Source: Faecalibacterium sp. UBA1360 (GTDB lineage Bacteria > Bacillota > Clostridia > Oscillospirales > Ruminococcaceae). From it: 64,000 nucleotides of DNA. The notes beneath the pieces are model-generated. The model ran no database searches, was not told where the DNA came from, and was given only the letters and a program-made list of their open reading frames with translations. The position numbers and the translations under genes were made by a program. Positions 16,905 through 25,123 of this stretch are shown here, piece by piece; positions within the stretch are counted from its first letter, which is position 1, and each line of letters opens with the position of its first letter. The stretch lies in the NCBI GenBank assembly GCA_002306375.1, contig DBRU01000032.1:10884-74883 (forward strand), in the 5' to 3' direction.

Positions 16905-17144
16905 ATGAAGCTCATCAACATCGGATTTGGCAACCTGGTCAATGCCGACCGCCTCGTTGCCGCCGTCAGCCCCGAATCCGCGCCCATCAAGCGCATCGTG
17001 CAGGACGCGCGGGACAAGGGTATGGTCATCGACGCCACCTACGGCCGGCGGACCCAGGCCGTTCTGATCATGGATTCCGACCATGTGGTGCTGTCTGCCT
17101 TCGGGCCGGATAAATTGCAGGGCCGCGCTCAGGAGGATGAGTGA
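16905..17144 (+). CDS. remA: RemA-type DNA-binding regulator (DUF370)
   Basis: A 79-residue DNA-binding protein that in Bacillus activates biofilm-matrix operons. Recognised by [48 protein letters not shown], nearly the entire family motif, including the basic [11 protein letters not shown] helix. Context (yicC before, gmk after) is the standard one. GAGGGAATGGG lies before the ATG. Confidence 0.95.
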   Translation: MKLINIGFGNLVNADRLVAAVSPESAPIKRIVQDARDKGMVIDATYGRRTQAVLIMDSDHVVLSAFGPDKLQGRAQEDE

Positions 17145-17251
17145 GCGCCGCTGTTTTTCGTTGCGGGAACACAGACTTCTGTGTTTTCAGGATAGATCGT
17201 GTGAAGACTGTATAGGAAAGACAAACGTACATTTTGGGGGATGGAGAAGCT

Positions 17252-17827
17252 ATGAAAGGTGAAAAGTATCTCTTCGTCGTGTCCGGCCCGTCGGGCACCG
17301 GCAAAGACACGGTGGTGGCCAAACTGCTGGGCGACCACCCCGAGATCAAAAAGACTGTCTCGGCCACGACCCGCGCCATGCGGGAAGGGGAGGTGGACGG
17401 CGTCAGCTACCACTTTCTGAGCCGCGAACACTTCAAAGAAGCGCTGGACGCCGGCGGCATTGTGGAATACACCTGCTACTGCGACAACTACTACGGCACC
17501 CTGCGCTCTGAGGTCGAGCGCCACATGAAAGCCTGCCAGCCCGTGATCCTGGTCATCGAGGTGGAGGGCGCCGGCAACATCAAAAAGCTGTACCCGGGGG
17601 CCACCACGATCTTTGTGCTGCCCCCCGATATGGCGGAACTGGAACGCCGGCTGCGCGTGCGCGGCACCGAGAGCGAGGAGACCATCCAAAAGCGCCTGCG
17701 CCGCGCCGAGACCGAGATCGCCCGCTCCGCCGACTATGACGAACATGTGGTCAACGATGTGGTGCAGGACTGTTCCGATCGCATCCATGACATCATCCGC
17801 AACCGCCTGATGCAGAGCGACGAATAA
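17252..17827 (+). CDS. gmk: Guanylate kinase
   Basis: Phosphorylates GMP to GDP; 191 residues, normal length. P-loop SGPSGTGKDTV, the GMP-binding S-ATTRAMREGEVDGVSYHF segment and the lid RLRVRGTESEETIQKRLRRA are all present. I place the start at the ATG at 17252 because GGAG lies 6 nt upstream; an in-frame TTG 6 codons earlier has no ribosome site. The 107 nt between remA and gmk hold an AACACAG/CTGTGTT hairpin (17168-17185). rpoZ, which normally follows gmk, is missing. Confidence 0.97.
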   Translation: MKGEKYLFVVSGPSGTGKDTVVAKLLGDHPEIKKTVSATTRAMREGEVDGVSYHFLSREHFKEALDAGGIVEYTCYCDNYYGTLRSEVERHMKACQPVILVIEVEGAGNIKKLYPGATTIFVLPPDMAELERRLRVRGTESEETIQKRLRRAETEIARSADYDEHVVNDVVQDCSDRIHDIIRNRLMQSDE

Positions 17828-17849
17828 CGCAAAGAGGGGAGGGCGGCGT

Positions 17850-20108
17850 TTGCCCATGATCGCAAAGGTGGCGGTGAACGACGCCACCATCCACTTTGAC
17901 AAACTGTATTCCTATCGGGTCCCGCCCGAACTGGAAGACGGCCTGTGGCCCGGCGGCATCGTCCTGGTGCCCTTTGGCCGCAGCGACAAGCCCCGCATGG
18001 CCGTGGTGCTGGAACTGGAACGGGAGGAGGCCCCTGACGCCCGGCTCAAGACGCTGTTGGCCGCCGCGCCCGAGGACGCCCGCCTGACCCCGGAACTGCT
18101 TTCCATCGTCCGCTTTCTCAAGGATCGATATTTCTGCACCTGGTACGAGGCCGTCAAGGCGGTCATTCCGTATGGCGCGCAGTACCGTCCCGGCACCGAA
18201 AACGGTAAGCCTGCGGTCATCGGCCGCCTGGCCCCGCCCGTGGAGCGGGTGTACGCCCTGGCGGGGGAGCTGCCCGCCAAGCCCAAACCTGGTCCGCGCC
18301 AGCAAGCCGCCGTGCAGCTGCTGCAAGCGGGGCCTCGATCCCAGCATGAGCTGGAAGCCGAAGGGGTAGGCAGGACCACCCTGGATGCCTTGTGCAAAAA
18401 AGGGGTGCTGCGCTGCAGTGAGCGGTATAAGTTGCTGGATCTGTTTGCGGACATTCCCTTTGATCCCAAGCCCATCGAGCTCTCCGCCGAGCAGCAGGCC
18501 GCCTACGATGCTTTGGCCGGCGACCTGGAATCCCCGGGCGCGGGCGCGGCCCTTTTGTACGGCGTTACGGGCAGCGGCAAGACCGCCGTGTTCCTCAAGC
18601 TGATCCAGCGCACGCTGGAACTGGGCCGCCGGGCCCTCGTTCTGGTGCCCGAGATCGGCCTGACGCCTCAGATGATCCGCCGTCTCAAAGCCATGTTCGG
18701 CAGCCGCCTGGCCGTGCAGCACAGCGCGCTGAACAACACCGAACGCCTTTTGCAATGGCGCATGATCCAGCACGGGGACGCCGACATCGTGGTGGGCACC
18801 CGCAGCGCGGTGTTCGCGCCGTTGGAAAACATCGGCCTCATCATCCTGGACGAGGAACAGGAACATACCTATCAAAGCGAGAGCGCGCCCCGCTATTCAG
18901 CTCACGAGGTGGCCAAAAAGCGCGCCGCGGCCGAAAATGCCCTGCTGGTGTTTGCCTCGGCCACGCCCCGGGTGGAGACCTGCCACGCCGCCAATGCCGG
19001 GCGCATGCGCCTGGTGACCTTGCGGGAACGCTACGGCGGTCGTCCGCTGCCCACCGTATCCTTTGCCGATATGCGGGCCGAACTGGCCGCCGGCAATCCC
19101 CGGGAGGTCAGCGCCGAGCTGGCTGCCGAACTGACAGAAAACCTGCGCCGGGGCGAGCAGAGCATCCTGCTTCTCAACCGGCGGGGATACCACACGGTGG
19201 CCATGTGCGCCGACTGCGGCCAGGTATACAAATGCCCCAATTGCAGCGTGCCGCTGGTCTACCACAAAAACCGGCAGGCGCTTTTGTGCCACCACTGTGG
19301 GCACCAGGTCCAGCCCGCGCCGACCCGCTGCCCCGAATGCGGCGGCAAGCTGGCGTACAGCGGGTTCGGTACCCAGCGGGTGGAGGAGGAACTGCAAACC
19401 CTGCTGCCCGACGCCCGCATCCTGCGCATGGACCAGGATTCCACCGGGCGCAAGAACGCCCATGAGCAGATGCTTTCCCGCTTTGCCCGGCAGGAGTACG
19501 ACATCCTGCTGGGCACCCAGATGGTGGCCAAGGGCCTTGATTTTGAAAAGGTCACCCTGGTCGGTGTGCTGGGCATCGACTCGATGCTGTTCGGGCAGGG
19601 GTTCCGTTCTTACGAAAACGTGTTCAGCCTCATCACCCAGGTGGTGGGGCGGGGCGGCCGGGCCGAACTGCCGGGCCGGGCGCTGATCCAGACCACCGTG
19701 CCCGGGCACCCGGTCTTGCAGCTGGCTGCAAGGCAGGACTATGCGGCCTTTTATAAAGAGGAGATCGCCTTCCGCCGCCTGTGCCTGTATCCGCCTTTTT
19801 GCGCTTTCTGCGTTGTGGGCTTTACCGGCGCGCAGGAGATGGCGGTGTATGACGCGGCACGTCAGTTTTCCGCGCTGCTGGCCGACCGGGCAGCCCGATG
19901 CCAGGGCCTGCCTTTGCGGGTACTGGGCCCCGCGCCCATGAACATCGCCATGCTCAGCGGCAAGTACCGCTACAAGCTGACCCTCAAATGCCGCAACGAT
20001 GCGGCGTTCCGCGCCCTTCTGCGGGACACGCTGGACGCCTACGCGGCCGAAAAGCTGCCCGGCAAGGCCGGCGTCACCATTGACTTCAACTCCGACGGCG
20101 ACCTGTGA
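17850..20108 (+). CDS. priA: Primosomal protein N' (replication restart helicase PriA)
   Basis: Restarts stalled forks by recognising branched DNA and loading the primosome. Order seen: 3'-DNA-binding domain (about 1-100), helicase motif I LYGVTGSGKTAVF (near 235), Walker B IILDEEQEHTYQSE, a zinc-binding domain with Cys pairs CADC, CPNC, CHHC and CPEC (about 450-485), and motifs IV-VI including TQMVAKGLDFEKVTLVGV and TQVVGRGGRA. 752 residues, normal. A TTG at 17850 is preferred because GAGGGGAGG is 7 nt upstream; an ATG two codons later is the alternative. Confidence 0.97.
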   Translation: MPMIAKVAVNDATIHFDKLYSYRVPPELEDGLWPGGIVLVPFGRSDKPRMAVVLELEREEAPDARLKTLLAAAPEDARLTPELLSIVRFLKDRYFCTWYEAVKAVIPYGAQYRPGTENGKPAVIGRLAPPVERVYALAGELPAKPKPGPRQQAAVQLLQAGPRSQHELEAEGVGRTTLDALCKKGVLRCSERYKLLDLFADIPFDPKPIELSAEQQAAYDALAGDLESPGAGAALLYGVTGSGKTAVFLKLIQRTLELGRRALVLVPEIGLTPQMIRRLKAMFGSRLAVQHSALNNTERLLQWRMIQHGDADIVVGTRSAVFAPLENIGLIILDEEQEHTYQSESAPRYSAHEVAKKRAAAENALLVFASATPRVETCHAANAGRMRLVTLRERYGGRPLPTVSFADMRAELAAGNPREVSAELAAELTENLRRGEQSILLLNRRGYHTVAMCADCGQVYKCPNCSVPLVYHKNRQALLCHHCGHQVQPAPTRCPECGGKLAYSGFGTQRVEEELQTLLPDARILRMDQDSTGRKNAHEQMLSRFARQEYDILLGTQMVAKGLDFEKVTLVGVLGIDSMLFGQGFRSYENVFSLITQVVGRGGRAELPGRALIQTTVPGHPVLQLAARQDYAAFYKEEIAFRRLCLYPPFCAFCVVGFTGAQEMAVYDAARQFSALLADRAARCQGLPLRVLGPAPMNIAMLSGKYRYKLTLKCRNDAAFRALLRDTLDAYAAEKLPGKAGVTIDFNSDGDL

Positions 20109-20130
20109 ACACAAAACAGGGGGGACGCTC

Positions 20131-20418
20131 ATGAAACGCTATGCCAAGACCCTTCTTGTCAGCCTTGCGCTGCTGATCGCCGTATTCGCGGCGGTGGCTG
20201 CCATACGGCAGGACCGGTACGCAACAGGCCGTGCCCAGGGGTATCTGACCGGGTACACCCTCGGCTGCCGGGATGGGGATGCGGGCGCCGAGCAAAATGC
20301 TCAGGATCTGGCCATCTCCATCGACCCCTATAAGTTCGGTTCGTCCCGGTGGAAGGGCTTTATGAACGGCTTTCCCGAAGGCTACGCGGACGGCGTCCGC
20401 GCCGCCGACAACACGTAA
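20131..20418 (+). CDS. Small secreted or membrane-anchored protein of unknown function
   Basis: 95 residues. An N-terminal basic patch and hydrophobic helix (KRYAKTLLVSLALLIAVFAAVAA) form an uncleaved anchor or signal peptide; no lipobox is seen. The remainder carries repeated G-Y/F-x-x-G-Y-x-x-G elements: ARAQ-like GRAQGYLTGYTLGCRDGD and KGFMNGFPEGYADGVRAA. I do not recognise a family. It is inserted between priA and def, 22 nt after priA and 26 nt before def, so it is part of the operon. Base usage matches its neighbours. Confidence 0.72.
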   Translation: MKRYAKTLLVSLALLIAVFAAVAAIRQDRYATGRAQGYLTGYTLGCRDGDAGAEQNAQDLAISIDPYKFGSSRWKGFMNGFPEGYADGVRAADNT

Positions 20419-20444
20419 ACAATTGTTTGGAGGTATAGATCACT

Positions 20445-20963
20445 ATGGCACTTCGCACCATCGTACAGGACGGCGACCCGATCCTGAAAAAAGTCTGCCG
20501 CCCCGTCACCAAGTTCGACGATCGTCTGGCCACCTTGCTGGACGACATGAAAGAGACCCTCTATGATGCCAACGGCTGGGGCCTGGCCGGGCCGCAGGTG
20601 GGCGTCATGCGCCGCATCTTCATCTCCCTGGATGATCGCAACGCTCCCGAGGACCTGCCCGAAGATGCCCGCCTGCCGATCATGGAATTCATCAACCCCG
20701 AAATTCTGGAACTCAGCGACGAAAAGGTGGAGCTGTACGAGGGTTGCCTGTCGTTCCCGGGGCACAACGGTGCGATCCGGCGCTCCAAGCACGTGAAGGT
20801 GCGCGCCCAGGACCGCAACGGCGAGTGGTTCGAGCTGGAAGCCGACGATATGTTCGCCCGCTGCATCCAGCACGAGACCAACCACCTGGACGGCATCACG
20901 ATCATGGACCTGGCCACCCATTTCTATGAGGATGACTACCCCGAAGACGAGGACGAGGACTAA
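20445..20963 (+). CDS. def: Peptide deformylase
   Basis: Removes the formyl group from nascent N-termini. Motif 1 reads GWGLAGPQVG (usually GxGLAAPQ), motif 2 EGCLSFPG carries the metal-binding Cys, and motif 3 QHETNHLDG carries HExxH. 172 residues with an acidic C-terminal tail (EDDYPEDEDED). The second Ala of motif 1 is Gly here and the residue before the last His is Asn where Asp is common; the catalytic residues are intact. It overlaps fmt by one base (TAATG). Confidence 0.96.
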   Translation: MALRTIVQDGDPILKKVCRPVTKFDDRLATLLDDMKETLYDANGWGLAGPQVGVMRRIFISLDDRNAPEDLPEDARLPIMEFINPEILELSDEKVELYEGCLSFPGHNGAIRRSKHVKVRAQDRNGEWFELEADDMFARCIQHETNHLDGITIMDLATHFYEDDYPEDEDED

Positions 20964-21883
20964 TGCGAATTCTGTTCATGGGCACGCCCGATATCGCCGC
21001 CGAAAGCCTGGCCGCCTTGATCGAGGCCGGGCATGACATCGTGGGCGTGTTCACCCGGGCCGACAAGCCGGTGGGCCGCAAGCAGGTGCTCACCGCGCCG
21101 CCCGTCAAGCAGCTGGCACAGCAGTATGGCATCCCGGTGTGGCAACCCGCCACGCTGCGGGACGGCAAGGCTGAACCCATCTTCCGGGAACTGGCTCCCG
21201 ACCTGGTGGTTGTGGTGGCCTATGGGCGCATTTTGCCGCCGGAACTGCTGCACATCGCGCCGCTGGGCTGCATCAACCTGCATGTGTCCCTGCTGCCCAA
21301 ATACCGAGGCTCAGCGCCTATCCAGTGGGCGGTGCTCAACGGCGACGCCGAGACCGGCGTCACGATCATGCAGCTGGACGAGGGCTGCGACACCGGCGAC
21401 ATCCTGATGGTGGAGCCGGTGGCCATCGGCCCCGAGACCACCAGCGGCGAACTGTTTGAGCAGGTCAGCGCCGTGGGGGCCAAAACGCTGGTAACGGCGG
21501 TGGACAAACTGGCCGCCGGGCAGCTGACGCCCAGGCCTCAGAACCATGCCGAGGCAACCCAGGCCCCCATGCTGACCAAGGACATGGCCCGCTTTGACTT
21601 CACCCAGCCGGCCGCCCACATCCACAACTGGGTGCGGGGCATGAACCCCTGGCCCATGGCCTTCTTTGAGCTGGAGGGCAAAAAGGTCAAGGTGCTGGAA
21701 AGCCGCCTGGCCGAGGGGCTGCCCGGCGCGCAGCCGGGCACCGTGCTGGGGCTCAAACCCCTGACCGTTGCCTGCGGCGAAGGGGCCTTGCAGCTGCTGA
21801 CCGTCACGCCGGAAGGCGGGCGTCCCATGCCCGGCACCGCCTGGGCCGCCGGCCGCCGCCTGAAAGCGGGGGACAGCCTGTGA
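20963..21883 (+). CDS. fmt: Methionyl-tRNA formyltransferase
   Basis: Formylates initiator Met-tRNA using 10-formyl-tetrahydrofolate. MRILFMGTPDIAAESLAAL opens the N-terminal domain. The catalytic triad region INLHVSLLPKYRGSAPIQWAVLNGDAETGVTIMQLDEGCDTGDIL is fully conserved (Asn, His, Asp). The OB-fold C-terminal domain ends with AWAAGRRLKAGD. 306 residues, normal. It partners with def in the formylation cycle and overlaps rsmB by 4 nt. Confidence 0.97.
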   Translation: MRILFMGTPDIAAESLAALIEAGHDIVGVFTRADKPVGRKQVLTAPPVKQLAQQYGIPVWQPATLRDGKAEPIFRELAPDLVVVVAYGRILPPELLHIAPLGCINLHVSLLPKYRGSAPIQWAVLNGDAETGVTIMQLDEGCDTGDILMVEPVAIGPETTSGELFEQVSAVGAKTLVTAVDKLAAGQLTPRPQNHAEATQAPMLTKDMARFDFTQPAAHIHNWVRGMNPWPMAFFELEGKKVKVLESRLAEGLPGAQPGTVLGLKPLTVACGEGALQLLTVTPEGGRPMPGTAWAAGRRLKAGDSL

Positions 21884-23208
21884 CGGCCCGGTACCTGGCC
21901 GTCAAGGCGCTGATTCGCCAGGAAAAGGACGGTTACGCCAACCTGGTGCTGGACGCCGAACTGGGCCGCTGCGACCCGCCGCTTGCGGCGCGGGACGCGG
22001 CGTTTTCCGCCCGTATCTTTTATACGGTGCTGGAACGGCGCAACCTGTTGGACTGGACGCTGGACCGCTTTCTCAAAAAGCCGGTATCCAAACTGGACGC
22101 CCCCGTGCGGGCTGTTTTGCGGGCCGGGCTGGCCCAGGCGGTTTATATGCAGGTCCCGCTATCTGCCGCCGTCAACGAATCGGTCAAGCTGGCCCGCGCC
22201 TTCGGCAAGACCAGCGCGGCGGGCATGGTCAACGCGGTGCTGCGCCGCGCGGCGGCCTTGCGCCCAGGCAAAGAGGATTTCCCTGACCCGGCGCAGCGCC
22301 TGCAAACGCTGTACAGCCTGTCGGAACCCGTGGCTTCTTTGCTGCTGGACCAGTACGGTGACGAGGCCGAGGCTATCGCCGCCGCCTTTTACGAACCCCA
22401 GCCCACCTGGGTGCGGGTCAACACGCTGCGCACCACTGACGAAGCCCTGACCGCCGCTTTGCAAAGCGAGGGGGCCGAGGTCGTGCCCGGCCCCTGGCCC
22501 CATTGCCTCAAGGTCGTATTCCGCGGTTCGCCCGCGGCCTCGCAGACTTTTTCCAAGGGCTGGTTCCATGTCCAGGGGCTGGCCAGCCAGTTTGCCGCCG
22601 ACTGCGTGCAGGCCGAGCCCAGGCTGCGGGTGCTGGACCTGTGCGCCGCGCCCGGGGGCAAAAGCCTGACGATGGCCTGCGCCATGCAGGATGAGGGCGA
22701 ACTGTACAGCGGCGAAGCCGTGGAAGCCCGCCTGCCTCTTTTGCAAAAGGCCTTTGCCCGGTGCGGCGTGGGCTGCGCCAAAGCCTTTGCGGGGGACGCC
22801 TCGGTGTATAACGCGGAGCTGGCAAAAACGCCCTTTGACCGCGTTTTGTGCGACGTGCCCTGTTCGGGGCTGGGTGTCATCGGCAAAAAGCCGGACATCC
22901 GCTACAAGGACCTGCAAGGGCTGGACGAACTGTGTGCGCTGCAAAAAAAGATATTACAAAATGGTTCCAGATATCTTGCCCAAAACGGTCGTTTGGTGTA
23001 TTCTACCTGTACGGTGAACCGGGCCGAAAACGAGGCCGTGGTGCGGGATTTTCTTGCAAGAAACCCGGAATTTGCCGTTATCCCGCCAAAAACGATGCCG
23101 GACGGCGCGTTGGCAGGGGAGTACGGCACGCTGTTTTTGCCCCACCGCACCGGCGCCGACGGCTTTTTTGTAGCGGTGCTTGTGCGCCAAAACACGAAGT
23201 TTTCGTAA
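21880..23208 (+). CDS. rsmB: 16S rRNA (cytosine-C5)-methyltransferase
   Basis: Methylates C967 (E. coli numbering) of 16S rRNA. An N-terminal NusB-like domain (about 1-130) precedes the SAM-dependent RNA methyltransferase domain with VLDLCAAPGGKSLTMAC, the catalytic DVPCSGLGVIGKKPDIRY and the second Cys segment RLVYSTCTVNRAENEAVV. 442 residues. The start is GTG at 21880, overlapping the fmt stop codon. 63 nt separate it from rlmN. Confidence 0.96.
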   Translation: MTARYLAVKALIRQEKDGYANLVLDAELGRCDPPLAARDAAFSARIFYTVLERRNLLDWTLDRFLKKPVSKLDAPVRAVLRAGLAQAVYMQVPLSAAVNESVKLARAFGKTSAAGMVNAVLRRAAALRPGKEDFPDPAQRLQTLYSLSEPVASLLLDQYGDEAEAIAAAFYEPQPTWVRVNTLRTTDEALTAALQSEGAEVVPGPWPHCLKVVFRGSPAASQTFSKGWFHVQGLASQFAADCVQAEPRLRVLDLCAAPGGKSLTMACAMQDEGELYSGEAVEARLPLLQKAFARCGVGCAKAFAGDASVYNAELAKTPFDRVLCDVPCSGLGVIGKKPDIRYKDLQGLDELCALQKKILQNGSRYLAQNGRLVYSTCTVNRAENEAVVRDFLARNPEFAVIPPKTMPDGALAGEYGTLFLPHRTGADGFFVAVLVRQNTKFS

Positions 23209-23271
23209 AATTTACAATCTGCGGCGCGCAAAAGTCCACCGCAGTATGGTATTATAATAGGAGGTGAAAGA

Positions 23272-24354
23272 ATGCAAAGTCAGCTTTGCCTGACGGATCT
23301 GACCCTGCCGGCGTTGACAGAGCACTGCAAAGCCCTGGGCCAGCCGGCCTTTCGCGCCAAGCAGATCTTTCACTGGATCCATCAAAAACTCGTCGCCGAT
23401 TTTTCGGCCATGACCGACCAGCCCAAGGCGCTGCTGGCCACCCTGCGTGAGACCAGCACCTTGGCTGCGCCCGTTATTCGCCGCCGCCAGCAGTCCAAAG
23501 ACGGCACGATCAAGTATCTGCTGGAACTGGCGGACGGCAACTGCATCGAAACGGTCCTCATGCGCTATCGCTACGGCAACACGGTCTGTGTGTCCACCCA
23601 GGTTGGCTGCGCCATGGGGTGCCGCTTTTGTGCATCTACCCAGGCCGGGCGGGTGCGGGACCTGACCCCCGGTGAGATCGCGGCCGAGGTGTACACCGCC
23701 CAGCGGGACACCGGCGAGCGCGTGTCCCACATCGTGCTCATGGGCATCGGCGAGCCGCTGCACAACTTTGACAACGTCATGGATTTTCTGGAGCTCATCT
23801 CCTGCCCGGACGGCCTCAACATCGGCATGCGCAACATCAGTCTGTCCACCTGCGGCCTTGTGCCCAAGATCGACGAACTGGCCAAACGCAAATTGCAGCT
23901 GACCCTGTCCGTGTCGCTGCACGCGCCGGACAACGCCGTGCGCAGCAGCATGATGCCCGTCAACGACGCCTACCCGCTGGAACAGCTGATCCCGGCGTGC
24001 CGGCGTTACCAGAAGATCACGGGCCGACGCATCAGCTTTGAGTATTCCATGGTGCGGGGTGTCAACGATTCGCCCGCCATGGCCCGCAAACTGGCCGATC
24101 TGATCCGCGGCATGGGGGCTCATGTGAACCTGATCCCCATCAACCCGGTGGACGGCAGCCCCTATTCCGCCACCGATGAAGAAAATGTACGCCGATTCCG
24201 CCAGATGCTGGAAGATCTTGGCGTCAATGCCACAGTGCGCCGCCGCCTGGGCACCGATATCTCCGCCGCCTGCGGTCAGCTGCGACGGGAAGATGCGGCC
24301 ACCCGCGCCGCCGGCCCAGGCGCCCCACCCAACACCCCAAAAGAAAGGATCTGA
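23272..24354 (+). CDS. rlmN: 23S rRNA (adenine-C2)-methyltransferase RlmN
   Basis: A radical-SAM enzyme methylating A2503 of 23S rRNA and A37 of some tRNAs. The FeS motif CAMGCRFCAST is at about residues 114-124. The N-terminal helical domain (AFRAKQIFHWIHQKLVADFSAM), GEPLHNFDNVM and the C-terminal RRLGTDISAACGQLR with a catalytic Cys are as expected. 360 residues with a short Ala/Pro tail. A strong AGGAGGTGAAAG site precedes the ATG. Confidence 0.97.
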   Translation: MQSQLCLTDLTLPALTEHCKALGQPAFRAKQIFHWIHQKLVADFSAMTDQPKALLATLRETSTLAAPVIRRRQQSKDGTIKYLLELADGNCIETVLMRYRYGNTVCVSTQVGCAMGCRFCASTQAGRVRDLTPGEIAAEVYTAQRDTGERVSHIVLMGIGEPLHNFDNVMDFLELISCPDGLNIGMRNISLSTCGLVPKIDELAKRKLQLTLSVSLHAPDNAVRSSMMPVNDAYPLEQLIPACRRYQKITGRRISFEYSMVRGVNDSPAMARKLADLIRGMGAHVNLIPINPVDGSPYSATDEENVRRFRQMLEDLGVNATVRRRLGTDISAACGQLRREDAATRAAGPGAPPNTPKERI

Positions 24355-24358
24355 CAGC

Positions 24359-25123
24359 ATGAAGATCGCAGGGTTGACCGACATCGGCTGCTGCCGGCAG
24401 GAAAACCAGGACAGTTTCTGTGCCCGGCAGCTGGTGGACGGGTCGGGCTGGGGCGTTGTGTGCGACGGTATGGGCGGCGCCAACGGCGGGCGCGTGGCGT
24501 CCATGATCGCTACCGCCAGCATGCTGCAATACTTTGACCGCCAGCTGCACGCGCTGCGCCACGGCGAAGAAAAGCAGTTTTTGCTACACGGGTTTGACCT
24601 GACCAACCGCGCCGTGTACGACAAGGCTACCTCCGACCCGGACATGCTGGGCATGGGCACCACCGGCGTGTGCGCGTATGTGTACGGCAATATGGCCCAC
24701 GTGGTACACGCGGGGGATTCCCGGGCGTACTTGTGGCGGCCGGACGGCAGCATCCGCCAGCTCACGCGGGACCATTCGATGGTCCAGCAGCTGGTGGACA
24801 GCGGCCAGATCACCCGGGAGCAGGCGGCCATGCACCCGCAAAAGAACCTGATCACCCGGGCGTTGGGGGTTTCGGCCAGCATCGTGCCCGAATACAACCG
24901 CTGCGAGGTCGCCCCCGGCGACGTCTTGCTGTTGTGTACGGACGGGCTGACCAATATGGTCCCTGACGAAGAGATCGCCCTGATCCTGCGGGAATCCGCC
25001 TTCTTTGACGCCCCCGGCGTTCTTGTCGAGCGGGCGTTGCGCGGCGGCGGGCAGGACAATATCACCGTTTTGCTGCTGGGCGTTGAACGGACCGAGCAAC
25101 CAAGGGAGGAAGCAAATGGATAA
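24359..25123 (+). CDS. prpC: PP2C-type Ser/Thr protein phosphatase
   Basis: Dephosphorylates targets of the adjacent PASTA kinase. PP2C metal-binding motifs are visible: DIGCCRQENQDS, VCDGMGGANGG, GTTGVCAYV, HAGDSRAYL, CTDGLTNMV and GGGQDNITV. 254 residues, full length. The start at 24359 begins directly on the conserved MKIAGLTDIG. It starts 4 nt after rlmN and overlaps prkC by 8 nt, which implies coordinated dosage of phosphatase and kinase. Confidence 0.97.
   Translation: MKIAGLTDIGCCRQENQDSFCARQLVDGSGWGVVCDGMGGANGGRVASMIATASMLQYFDRQLHALRHGEEKQFLLHGFDLTNRAVYDKATSDPDMLGMGTTGVCAYVYGNMAHVVHAGDSRAYLWRPDGSIRQLTRDHSMVQQLVDSGQITREQAAMHPQKNLITRALGVSASIVPEYNRCEVAPGDVLLLCTDGLTNMVPDEEIALILRESAFFDAPGVLVERALRGGGQDNITVLLLGVERTEQPREEANG

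Noticed and set aside
23253..23258. TATAAT just before rlmN as an internal promoter
   Set aside because: The implied transcript would begin about 7 nt before the start codon and cut off the strong ribosome site; no -35 box exists.
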